A DNA stretch of 64,000 nucleotides, from contig JAKIUB010000003.1 in assembly GCA_021647745.1 (NCBI GenBank), forward strand, positions 62,001 to 126,000, given 5' to 3'. The DNA is from Paracoccaceae bacterium. Lineage in GTDB: Bacteria > Pseudomonadota > Alphaproteobacteria > Rhodobacterales > Rhodobacteraceae. How positions within the stretch are numbered: position 1 is the first letter of the stretch; every line of letters begins with the position of its first letter. Position numbers and translations under genes: made by a program. Below the pieces are notes generated by a model. The model had not been told where the DNA came from. It saw only the letters and a list, made by a program, of their open reading frames with translations, and ran no database searches. Shown here piece after piece: positions 15,942 through 22,076 of the stretch.

Positions 15942-16592
15942 ATGAAACCGCGCGAGACCGATCTTTACGAGCCGATAAAAGCCTTTTTGCAAGCGCAAGG
16001 CTATGTGGTGAAGGGCGAGGTTGGCGCGGTAGATGTGGTGGCAATGCGCGGGCAGGAGCCGCCGGTGCTGGTGGAGCTTAAACTGGGGTTTTCACTGGCG
16101 CTGGTGCATCAGGGGATCGCACGGCAGGCAGTGTCTGATCTGGTCTATCTGGCTATTCCAAAGCCGCCCAAGGCCAAGGCGCTAAAAGGCAATCTGGCGC
16201 TCTGCCGCCGCCTCGGGCTGGGGCTGCTCACGGTGCGGCTGCGCGATGGCTTTGTGGAACCATTGGCCGACCCGGGGCCGTTTACGCCTCGTAAATCCCC
16301 CAAGCGAAAGGCGCGGCTGCTGCGGGAATTTGCGCGCCGCGTGGGCGACCCGAATATGGGCGGGGCGACAAAGGTGGGGATCATCACCTCCTATCGCCAA
16401 GACGCGCTGAAATGCGCGGAGTTCTTGCAGGCGCATGGGGTGAGCAAGGGGGCCGACGTGGCCAAGGGGGCCGAGGTGCCGACGGCCACGCGGATTATGG
16501 CAGCGGACCATTATGGGTGGTTCGAGCGGGTAGAGCGCGGGGTGTATGGGCTGACTTCGAGCGGGGTTGAGGGGCTAGATGCCTATGGCTAG
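15942..16592 (+). CDS. DUF2161 putative PD-(D/E)XK-type nuclease-like protein
   Basis: 216 residues, family DUF2161. The N-terminus shows a nuclease-like pattern: GEVGAVDVVA (Asp) near residue 31 and VLVELKLG (ELK) near residue 47, in line with a PD-(D/E)XK core. The C-terminus has ADHYGWFERV followed by GVYGLTSSG, a winged-helix-like end. There is an internal near-repeat, KGADVA/KGAEVP (about 18 bp twice, 16449-16484). The function is unknown. A decayed second copy of its 3' end lies 700 bp downstream. Confidence 0.75.
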   Translation: MKPRETDLYEPIKAFLQAQGYVVKGEVGAVDVVAMRGQEPPVLVELKLGFSLALVHQGIARQAVSDLVYLAIPKPPKAKALKGNLALCRRLGLGLLTVRLRDGFVEPLADPGPFTPRKSPKRKARLLREFARRVGDPNMGGATKVGIITSYRQDALKCAEFLQAHGVSKGADVAKGAEVPTATRIMAADHYGWFERVERGVYGLTSSGVEGLDAYG

Positions 16593-16616
16593 CCACATTG
16601 GTAAACCGGCGGCAAA

Positions 16617-16648
16617 CCGGCCCGATATTTTGCAAAATACCGGGCCGG
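16617..16648. terminator. Inverted repeat between convergent genes
   Basis: CCGGCCCG (16617-16624) pairs with CGGGCCGG (16641-16648) around the palindrome ATTTTGCAAAAT. It lies between the convergent DUF2161 gene and the Ala-rich gene and could terminate either. No long T-run follows on either strand. Confidence 0.5.
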
Positions 16649-16659
16649 AGTATATGTGT

Positions 16660-16686
16660 GGAAACCAAAGGAGTGCCTCCGGTTTC
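16660..16686. terminator. Hairpin after the Ala-rich protein gene
   Basis: GGAAACC (16660-16666) pairs with GGTTTCC (16680-16686), 14 bp beyond the stop of the minus-strand gene. It is a second hairpin in the same convergent interval. Confidence 0.4.
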
Positions 16687-16700
16687 CAAGCGGTATTTTC

Positions 16701-17093
16701 TTATTGGGTCAGCGCTTTTAGCTGGTCCATGATGGCTTGCAATGCATCCGGGTTTTCTTGAGCTGCCGTCAAAAGCCCGTTAAGCAGCGTGGAGGAATCG
16801 GCGTCCAAACCCGCCGCTGCAATCGCAGACGCTACCGCTTCATTGGTCAGGGTTTCAACAACCTCTTCAACAGGTGCAGCTTCAGCAGCTTCAGCGGCAG
16901 CAGCTTCTGCCTCGGCAACGGCGGCCTCGGCCTCGGCTACAGCTTCAGCCGCTGCGGCTTCTGCCGTTGCTACAGCTTCAGCCCCTGCTGCAGCAGCCGC
17001 ATCCACCTGCTGTGTTTGCTGGGTTGAGTAGTAATAGTAGCCACCACCGATCGCGACCACGGCCACGATAACCATCAATACAGATTTATTCAT
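16701..17093 (-). CDS. Ala/Glu-rich membrane-anchored protein of unknown function
   Basis: 130 residues. N-terminal uncleaved anchor or signal (residues about 4-18, LMVIVAVVAIGGGYYYY), then a Gln-rich linker, then roughly 60 residues made almost only of Ala, Glu and Val in alternating AEAAAAEA steps. This pattern suggests a long single helix or coiled coil, perhaps spanning the periplasm. The last 45 residues are a compact non-repetitive helical part. I recognise no domain. The coding sequence of the repeat is itself a degenerate DNA repeat (GCNGAGGCN), prone to length change. Confidence 0.6.
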   Translation of the reverse strand: MNKSVLMVIVAVVAIGGGYYYYSTQQTQQVDAAAAAGAEAVATAEAAAAEAVAEAEAAVAEAEAAAAEAAEAAPVEEVVETLTNEAVASAIAAAGLDADSSTLLNGLLTAAQENPDALQAIMDQLKALTQ

Positions 17094-17270
17094 TTTTCAA
17101 ACCTTTCAAATGTTAATGAATTGCCTCTCCCCTAGCCCTATTATTCAATTCATTCAACCATAGCGCACAAAAATAGGCGGAAATCCCCTTCTATTTGAAA
17201 AACCGGCACTTCGGGCGCTGCAGGAATGACACCTCTATCCAGTATGCCTTCCCGTAGGCACTCAGAGCTT

Positions 17271-17370
17271 GCGGCTGATCATTTCGGCGGCTGGTTTGAA
17301 CGCGGGGGTGTATGGGCTTACGGTGAAGGGGGTTGAGCGGCTGGGGCAGTTTGGCTGGAAACCGGCTATT
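17271..17370 (+). pseudogene. Decayed copy of the DUF2161 gene 3' end
   Basis: The plus strand reads AADHFGGWFER in one frame (from 17271) and, after a frame change near 17300, GVYGLTVKGVERLGQFGW. The intact gene at 15942-16592 ends with AADHYGWFERVERGVYGLT. The remnant thus matches its last 35 or so codons but lacks three codons and is frameshifted. It runs into the 3' end of the opposite-strand DUF2059 gene. The rest of 17094-17270 holds the promoter side of the Ala-rich gene and nothing else I can support. Confidence 0.6.
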
Positions 17371-17827
17371 CCTGCACGATCGCAATAATCTCTGGCTGCA
17401 CACGAAGCTGCATCGCTTGCATCTGGGGTTGCAACTCGCCCAGAACATGGGCCATAAATGGCGTCATTTTTAACAGGATGGAGGCACCGGCTTCTGACGA
17501 ATAAAAGTCGATCAAGGCCTGCAATTCATCAACCGAAAAAAATTCCGCGCTACCCAAAATCATCTGCGTTTCCATGGCAGGGCGAATATCGCTCATGGCT
17601 TGTGACATAACCTCACCAATTTGCAGAATTTTCTCATCACTCAGGTTCAAACCAGCAGGGAAGCTTGCGGCCATTTGATTGCCCATCGAGGTGGGTGAAA
17701 ACATTTCCGTCATCATATTTTGAACTGCGGGCAACTCCACATATTGTATGGCAAGTTCGTTTGTATCTTGTGCGAAGGCAGGCACTGTAAAAAGAGCTAT
17801 TGCAGCGGCAAGAAATTGAGGTTTCAT
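17366..17827 (-). CDS. DUF2059 family secreted protein
   Basis: 153 residues with a clear Sec signal peptide ending at AFA-QD (about residue 20). The mature part is all helical, and its C-terminal half fits DUF2059: FFSVDELQALIDFYSSEAG near residues 94-112, followed by a KMTPFM stretch. Members are periplasmic proteins of unknown role. It is transcribed away from groES, and its own start is followed upstream by the groES promoter region, so the two promoters are back to back. Confidence 0.72.
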   Translation of the reverse strand: MKPQFLAAAIALFTVPAFAQDTNELAIQYVELPAVQNMMTEMFSPTSMGNQMAASFPAGLNLSDEKILQIGEVMSQAMSDIRPAMETQMILGSAEFFSVDELQALIDFYSSEAGASILLKMTPFMAHVLGELQPQMQAMQLRVQPEIIAIVQE

Positions 17828-17913
17828 ATATTAAGCTCCTGATTGACTGCTACCTTCATAGCAGCGGCAAACGCACTTTTCAATTTTGTTTTTGTTACTT
17901 TTAACAGCTTGCC

Positions 17914-17942
17914 TTGACTCGCCCAGCCCCTCTGCCTAAATA
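17914..17942 (+). promoter_or_regulatory. Sigma-70-type promoter of groESL
   Basis: -35 TTGACT (17914-17919), a 17-bp spacer, and -10 TAAATA (17937-17942). The spacing is ideal and the CIRCE operator begins 8 bp further on, covering the expected transcription start. Confidence 0.75.
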
Positions 17943-17949
17943 CCTTCCG

Positions 17950-17976
17950 TTAGCACTCAAAGGTGGTGAGTGCTAT
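17950..17976. promoter_or_regulatory. CIRCE operator (HrcA-binding site) before groESL
   Basis: TTAGCACTC, 9 bp, GAGTGCTAT. This is the CIRCE consensus (TTAGCACTC-N9-GAGTGCTAA) with one mismatch at the last base. HrcA binding here would repress groESL at normal temperature. hrcA itself is not in the window. Confidence 0.92.
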
Positions 17977-17983
17977 TTAGGCT

Positions 17984-18072
17984 ATTCGGGTTTAACCTGA
18001 AACATGGATTATCGGAATGCGCGCTCAAACGTCAGCGAGAGGCAGCGTTTTTCGATCCTGTTTAACCCGAAT
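17984..18072 (+). repeat. Inverted repeat in the groESL leader
   Basis: ATTCGGGTT (17984-17992) and AACCCGAAT (18064-18072) are perfect complements 71 bp apart in the untranslated leader of groES. They could fold the leader into a long hairpin over 50 bp before the start codon; any regulatory effect is inferred. Confidence 0.4.
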
Positions 18073-18123
18073 GGCTATTACTCAAAAATCCACCGTTTGG
18101 ACAAACCAAGAGGAGCATCCAAA

Positions 18124-18411
18124 ATGTCATTTACCCCATTGCAAGACCGCGTTGTGGTTCGCCGCATCGAAGGCGACGAAAAAACCGCTGGCGGGCTTAT
18201 TATCCCTGACGCCGCAAAAGAAAAGCCTTCCGAAGGCGAGATTATTTCTGTTGGCACCGGCGCGCGCGACGAAGCGGGCAACCGCATCGCCATGGACGTG
18301 AAAGCAGGCGACAAAGTGTTGTTTGGCAAATGGTCCGGCACCGAGATCAAGCTGGATGGCGAAGATCTGCTGATCATGAAAGAATCCGACATTATGGGCA
18401 TTATTGCCTAA
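18124..18411 (+). CDS. groES: Co-chaperonin GroES
   Basis: Heptameric lid of the GroEL folding chamber, 95 residues. Seen: PLQDRVVVRRIEGDEKTAGG at the start with the mobile-loop GGLIIPD, and GDKVLFGKWSGTEIK near residue 60, then DLLIMKESDIMGI at the end. The ATG at 18124 gives the family length; an in-frame extension from 18004 lies in the leader between the inverted-repeat arms and is not coding. GAGG precedes the ATG. groEL follows after 24 bp with its own GAAGGAG site. Confidence 0.97.
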   Translation: MSFTPLQDRVVVRRIEGDEKTAGGLIIPDAAKEKPSEGEIISVGTGARDEAGNRIAMDVKAGDKVLFGKWSGTEIKLDGEDLLIMKESDIMGIIA

Positions 18412-18435
18412 TTCAATTTCGAAGGAGCTGATAAA

Positions 18436-20085
18436 ATGGCTGCAAAAGACGTAAAATTCGACACCGAAGCCCGCAACCTGATCCTGAGCGGCGTGGACAT
18501 CCTTGCCAACGCAGTAAAGGTGACCTTGGGGCCAAAAGGCCGCAACGTAGTGCTTGATAAATCCTTCGGCGCGCCGCGCATCACCAAAGACGGTGTGACG
18601 GTTGCCAAAGAGATCGAGCTGGAAAACAAGTTCGAAAACATGGGCGCACAAATGGTGAAAGAGGTTGCCTCGCGCACCAATGACACCGCTGGTGACGGCA
18701 CAACCACTGCCACCGTTCTGGCCCAGGCGCTGGTGCGCGAAGGCATGAAGCGCGTAGCAGCGGGCATGAACCCGATGGACCTGAAGCGCGGCATTGACCT
18801 TGCGGTTACCAACGTGGTCGAGAGCATCAAAGCCATGGCCCGTGAAGTAAAAGACAGTGACGAAGTGGCGCAAGTGGGCACTATTTCGGCCAACGGCGAA
18901 GCCGCGATTGGCAACCAGATTGCCGACGCCATGCAGCGTGTTGGCAATGAAGGTGTGATCACCGTTGAGGAAAACAAAGGCCTTGAGACCGAGACCGAAG
19001 TGGTTGAAGGCATGCAGTTTGACCGTGGTTACCTCAGCCCTTATTTTGTGACTAACCCTGACAAAATGATCGCTGACATGGAAGACTGCCTTGTGCTGCT
19101 GCACGAGAAAAAGCTCTCCTCGCTTCAGCCCATGGTGCCGCTCTTGGAAACCGTTATCCAGTCTGGCAAGCCTTTGCTTATCATCTCGGAAGATGTAGAC
19201 GGCGAAGCGCTGGCGACCCTTGTGGTTAACAAACTGCGCGGTGGTCTGAAGATCGCGGCTGTTAAGGCTCCCGGTTTTGGTGATCGTCGTAAAGCCATGT
19301 TGCAAGACATCGCTGTGCTGACCGGTGGTCAGGTGATCTCGGAAGATCTGGGCATGAAGCTTGAAAATGTCGGCATCGAAATGCTCGGCACCGCCAAGAA
19401 AATCACCATCACCAAAGATGAGACAACGATCATCGACGGCAATGGCGAGAAGGCCGAGATCGAAGCGCGTGTTTCGCAGATCAAGCAACAGATCGAAGAA
19501 ACCGACTCCGATTACGACCGTGAAAAACTGCAAGAGCGTCTGGCCAAACTGGCTGGCGGTGTGGCGGTAATTCGGGTTGGTGGTTCCACCGAGATCGAAG
19601 TGAAAGAGCGCAAAGACCGTGTCGATGACGCGCTGAACGCAACCCGCGCCGCTGTGCAAGAAGGTGTGGTTGTTGGTGGCGGTGTATCGCTGATGCAGGC
19701 TGGCAAAGCTCTGGATAACCTGAAAGGCGAAAATTCCGACCAAGATGCGGGCATCGCCATTGTGCGCCGCGCGCTCGAAGCGCCACTCCGCCAGATCGCC
19801 GATAATGCCGGTGTTGACGGTGCGGTTGTGGCTGGCAAGGTTCGCGAAAGCAACGATGCCAACTTTGGCTTCAACGCCCAGACCGAAGAATATGGCAACA
19901 TGTTTGACTTCGGCGTAATTGACCCGGCCAAAGTAGTGCGCACCGCATTGCAAGACGCTGGCTCGATCGCAGGCCTGCTGATCACCACAGAAGCCATGGT
20001 TGCCGACAAGCCCGAGAAGGCTGGCGCGGCCGGCGGCGGCATGCCCGATATGGGCGGCATGGGCGGCATGGGCGGCATGATGTAA
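18436..20085 (+). CDS. groEL: Chaperonin GroEL
   Basis: ATP-dependent 60-kDa chaperonin, 549 residues. Seen: VTLGPKGRNVV and DGVTVAKEIE near the start, the ATP motif GDGTTTATVL near residue 86, the apical domain with KAPGFGDRRKAML near residue 277, VGGGVSLMQA near residue 413 and the Gly/Met tail (GGMGGMGGMM). Codons are strongly biased, in line with very high expression. It is co-transcribed with groES behind CIRCE and ends in a good terminator. Confidence 0.98.
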   Translation: MAAKDVKFDTEARNLILSGVDILANAVKVTLGPKGRNVVLDKSFGAPRITKDGVTVAKEIELENKFENMGAQMVKEVASRTNDTAGDGTTTATVLAQALVREGMKRVAAGMNPMDLKRGIDLAVTNVVESIKAMAREVKDSDEVAQVGTISANGEAAIGNQIADAMQRVGNEGVITVEENKGLETETEVVEGMQFDRGYLSPYFVTNPDKMIADMEDCLVLLHEKKLSSLQPMVPLLETVIQSGKPLLIISEDVDGEALATLVVNKLRGGLKIAAVKAPGFGDRRKAMLQDIAVLTGGQVISEDLGMKLENVGIEMLGTAKKITITKDETTIIDGNGEKAEIEARVSQIKQQIEETDSDYDREKLQERLAKLAGGVAVIRVGGSTEIEVKERKDRVDDALNATRAAVQEGVVVGGGVSLMQAGKALDNLKGENSDQDAGIAIVRRALEAPLRQIADNAGVDGAVVAGKVRESNDANFGFNAQTEEYGNMFDFGVIDPAKVVRTALQDAGSIAGLLITTEAMVADKPEKAGAAGGGMPDMGGMGGMGGMM

Positions 20086-20112
20086 GCTTTGCCGCTTAGC
20101 TAAAATAAATGG

Positions 20113-20141
20113 AACGGGGGGCTTTGGCCTCCCGTTTTTTT
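20113..20141 (+). terminator. Rho-independent terminator of groESL
   Basis: AACGGGGGG (20113-20121) pairs with CCTCCCGTT (20128-20136, one G-T pair) around a short loop, running into seven T (20135-20141). It lies between the groEL stop and the convergent YhhN gene. Confidence 0.88.
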
Positions 20142-20153
20142 GTATCAAAACCG

Positions 20154-20789
20154 CTAGCCGGCACCCAACCCGAGCACGATCAACCCTTGAGCCAAAATAT
20201 AGCTGACCCACACAGCTTTGCTCAAAAAAACTCTCATGGCAGGGTTTCTCACCACAAACATCTCCAGCGCCAGCAAGCTGTCGGACAGGGCAAAAAACAG
20301 CACCCCCGTCAGCACCATTCCGTAGCCCGCAGGTAGCCAGAAAGCCGCGCCAACCATCAGGGTGATGACAAGAATATAAGCCAGCACCGGCCCCCTGAAA
20401 TCCCCCGCTCGCGGCCACAGATACAGGCCAAACACCACGGCATAAACCACCATCACGCCCTGCCCCCAGCCGAGCGGCCCCTGCGCGCCCATTTGCCAAA
20501 ATATCCAGATATACGCAAGATGCGCGATCAAAAAAGCCACCAACCCCAAGGTGAACCGGCGCTCACTGCGCGACAAAAAGAAATCACCCATCGCGCTGAG
20601 AGATAGCGCCAGAACCAACAGCAGAGGCGCACCGGCAAGCGCGACAAACCCCGCCATAGCCGCCACCGGCAAGGTTTTCCAAAAACTGCGCCATGCGCCG
20701 ACCTCCCCGTTCAAAAACCCGAAGCCATAAATAGCGGCGCTTGTAAAAACCAGCAGAGCCGCAGCAGGAAATAAAAGGGTGTCGCTCAT
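20154..20789 (-). CDS. YhhN family membrane protein (lysoplasmalogenase-like)
   Basis: 211 residues with about eight hydrophobic helices. Characteristic of the YhhN/TMEM86 family: SLSAMGDFFL near residue 66, where the Asp is conserved, GLVAFLIAHLAYI near residue 82, and FFALSDSLLA with a second Asp near residue 168. TMEM86B is a lysoplasmalogenase that cleaves vinyl-ether lysolipids; whether bacterial members do the same is not settled, so the activity here is inferred. The ATG at 20789 has AAAGGAG upstream. Convergent with groEL. Confidence 0.82.
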   Translation of the reverse strand: MSDTLLFPAAALLVFTSAAIYGFGFLNGEVGAWRSFWKTLPVAAMAGFVALAGAPLLLVLALSLSAMGDFFLSRSERRFTLGLVAFLIAHLAYIWIFWQMGAQGPLGWGQGVMVVYAVVFGLYLWPRAGDFRGPVLAYILVITLMVGAAFWLPAGYGMVLTGVLFFALSDSLLALEMFVVRNPAMRVFLSKAVWVSYILAQGLIVLGLGAG

Positions 20790-20893
20790 GGGGTCTCCTT
20801 TTTGCCAGCCTAGATGCCCTGCGCGGATTTGGCCAGCGCCTGCGCTTGCCCTCTGGCCATCACTTGCGTATTGAGAAGCAAAAGGAGGTGCGT

Positions 20894-21667
20894 ATGATTA
20901 CCGTTATTTCGCCAGCCAAAAAGCTGGATTTCGAGGGCACACCGCTAAAAATCGACGCCACCGAGCCATTTTTCAAGCCCGAATCCTACACCCTGAGCCA
21001 AGTTGCCAAAAGGCTGAGCGTAGCAGAATTACGGCAATTGATGAAAATCAGCGAGCCGCTTGCCAAGCTTAACCAAGCCCGCTTCCAGGCCTTCGCGCAA
21101 AACCCGACACCCGAACAAACCAAACCCGCCGCGCTGGCCTTTAACGGCGACACCTATACCGGCCTGCAAGCCGACACCCTTACCGCCAGCGATCTGGCTT
21201 TTGCACAAGACCACCTGCGTATTCTTTCCGGCCTCTACGGCCTGCTGCGCCCGATGGATAATATCCAGCCCTACCGTCTGGAAATGGGCAGCAAACTGGC
21301 CACACGGGGGGCCACAAATCTCTACGGGTTCTGGGGCAGCCGCCTCTCGGAAGCCCTGAATGAAACCGGCGAAAAATGGCTGCTCAATTGCGCCTCGAAC
21401 GAGTATTTCTCCGCTATTCAACAAGAGAGCCTCACCCCGCAAATCCTTACACCGGTATTTCTGGAAGAGCGCGACGGCACGGCAAAAGTCGTCAGCTTCT
21501 ATGCCAAAAAAGCCCGCGGGATGATGGCGCGCTTCGCTATTCAAAACCGGATAGATACCCCCGAAGCCATCAAGGGGTTTGACCTTGCCGGATACGGGTT
21601 TCGCGCCGATCTTTCCGATGAACGCCGGTATGTTTTTATCCGCTCCTACCCGGATACGGCCATTTGA
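20894..21667 (+). CDS. yaaA: Peroxide stress protein YaaA
   Basis: 257 residues. The family start ITVISPAKKLDFE follows directly from the ATG at 20894, with a strong AAAGGAGGT 4 nt upstream; the longer frame from 20846 is rejected. Also seen: KPAALAFNGDTYTGL near residue 78, ILSGLYGLLRPMD near residue 111 and NLYGFWG. In E. coli YaaA limits free iron during peroxide stress, and the fold binds DNA; the same role is inferred here. It is the neighbour of rnpB, which is transcribed towards it. Confidence 0.93.
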   Translation: MITVISPAKKLDFEGTPLKIDATEPFFKPESYTLSQVAKRLSVAELRQLMKISEPLAKLNQARFQAFAQNPTPEQTKPAALAFNGDTYTGLQADTLTASDLAFAQDHLRILSGLYGLLRPMDNIQPYRLEMGSKLATRGATNLYGFWGSRLSEALNETGEKWLLNCASNEYFSAIQQESLTPQILTPVFLEERDGTAKVVSFYAKKARGMMARFAIQNRIDTPEAIKGFDLAGYGFRADLSDERRYVFIRSYPDTAI

Positions 21668-21680
21668 CAAAGAGAAATTT

Positions 21681-22041
21681 GCGGATGGCCTGTAAGCCGG
21701 ATTTTGTTCGGGGCGTTGCCGCCCTTTGATGACCATTCATCTGGGCGTATTGTTACCAACACGCTCTAGCAGCCAACCCGGGTCTCTGGGTGGTAGTGCC
21801 CGGGCAATGCCCGCGAGACCCCTATTTGGCTTTGCTCCTGGCGGGGCTTGCCGTGCCTTTGAGGTTGCCCCCAAAGCGGTGGGCTCTTACCCCACCGTTT
21901 CACCCTTACCCCACATACGCAGGGCGGTTTGTTTTCTGTGGCGCTTTCCCTCGGGTTACCCCGGCCGGCCGTTAACCGGCGCCATGCCTTCCTGGAGTCC
22001 GGACTTTCCTCGCTTTCGCGCAGCCATCCAGCCATCCGCAT
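21681..22041 (-). ncRNA. rnpB: RNase P RNA, bacterial type A
   Basis: Catalytic RNA that cleaves the 5' leaders of tRNA precursors. On the minus strand the 5' end GCGGATGGC pairs with the 3' end GCCATCCGC (helix P1). Inside lie the conserved GAGGAAAGTCCGGACTCC (near 21996-22013), an ACAGAAA element (near 21930), GGTAAGGGTGAAA (near 21905) and the 3' ACAAAATCCGGCTTACAG. Length is about 360 nt. Ends are set from the P1 pairing and may be off by a few bases. ORFs of 60-100 codons across it are spurious. Confidence 0.95.
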
Positions 22042-22076
22042 ACCTAACATAAGCCCGCCGCACCAAATCACAACCA

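Noticed and set aside
16449..16484. Short repeated unit in the DUF2161 gene as a CRISPR or minisatellite
   Set aside because: Only two imperfect 18-bp copies, in frame within a conserved gene; no array of spacers exists here or elsewhere in the window.
18127..20499. A 790-codon open frame on the minus strand across groES and groEL
   Set aside because: It is the mirror of the strongly biased groEL codons; it has no family pattern, covers two certain genes and the CIRCE-controlled transcript runs the other way.
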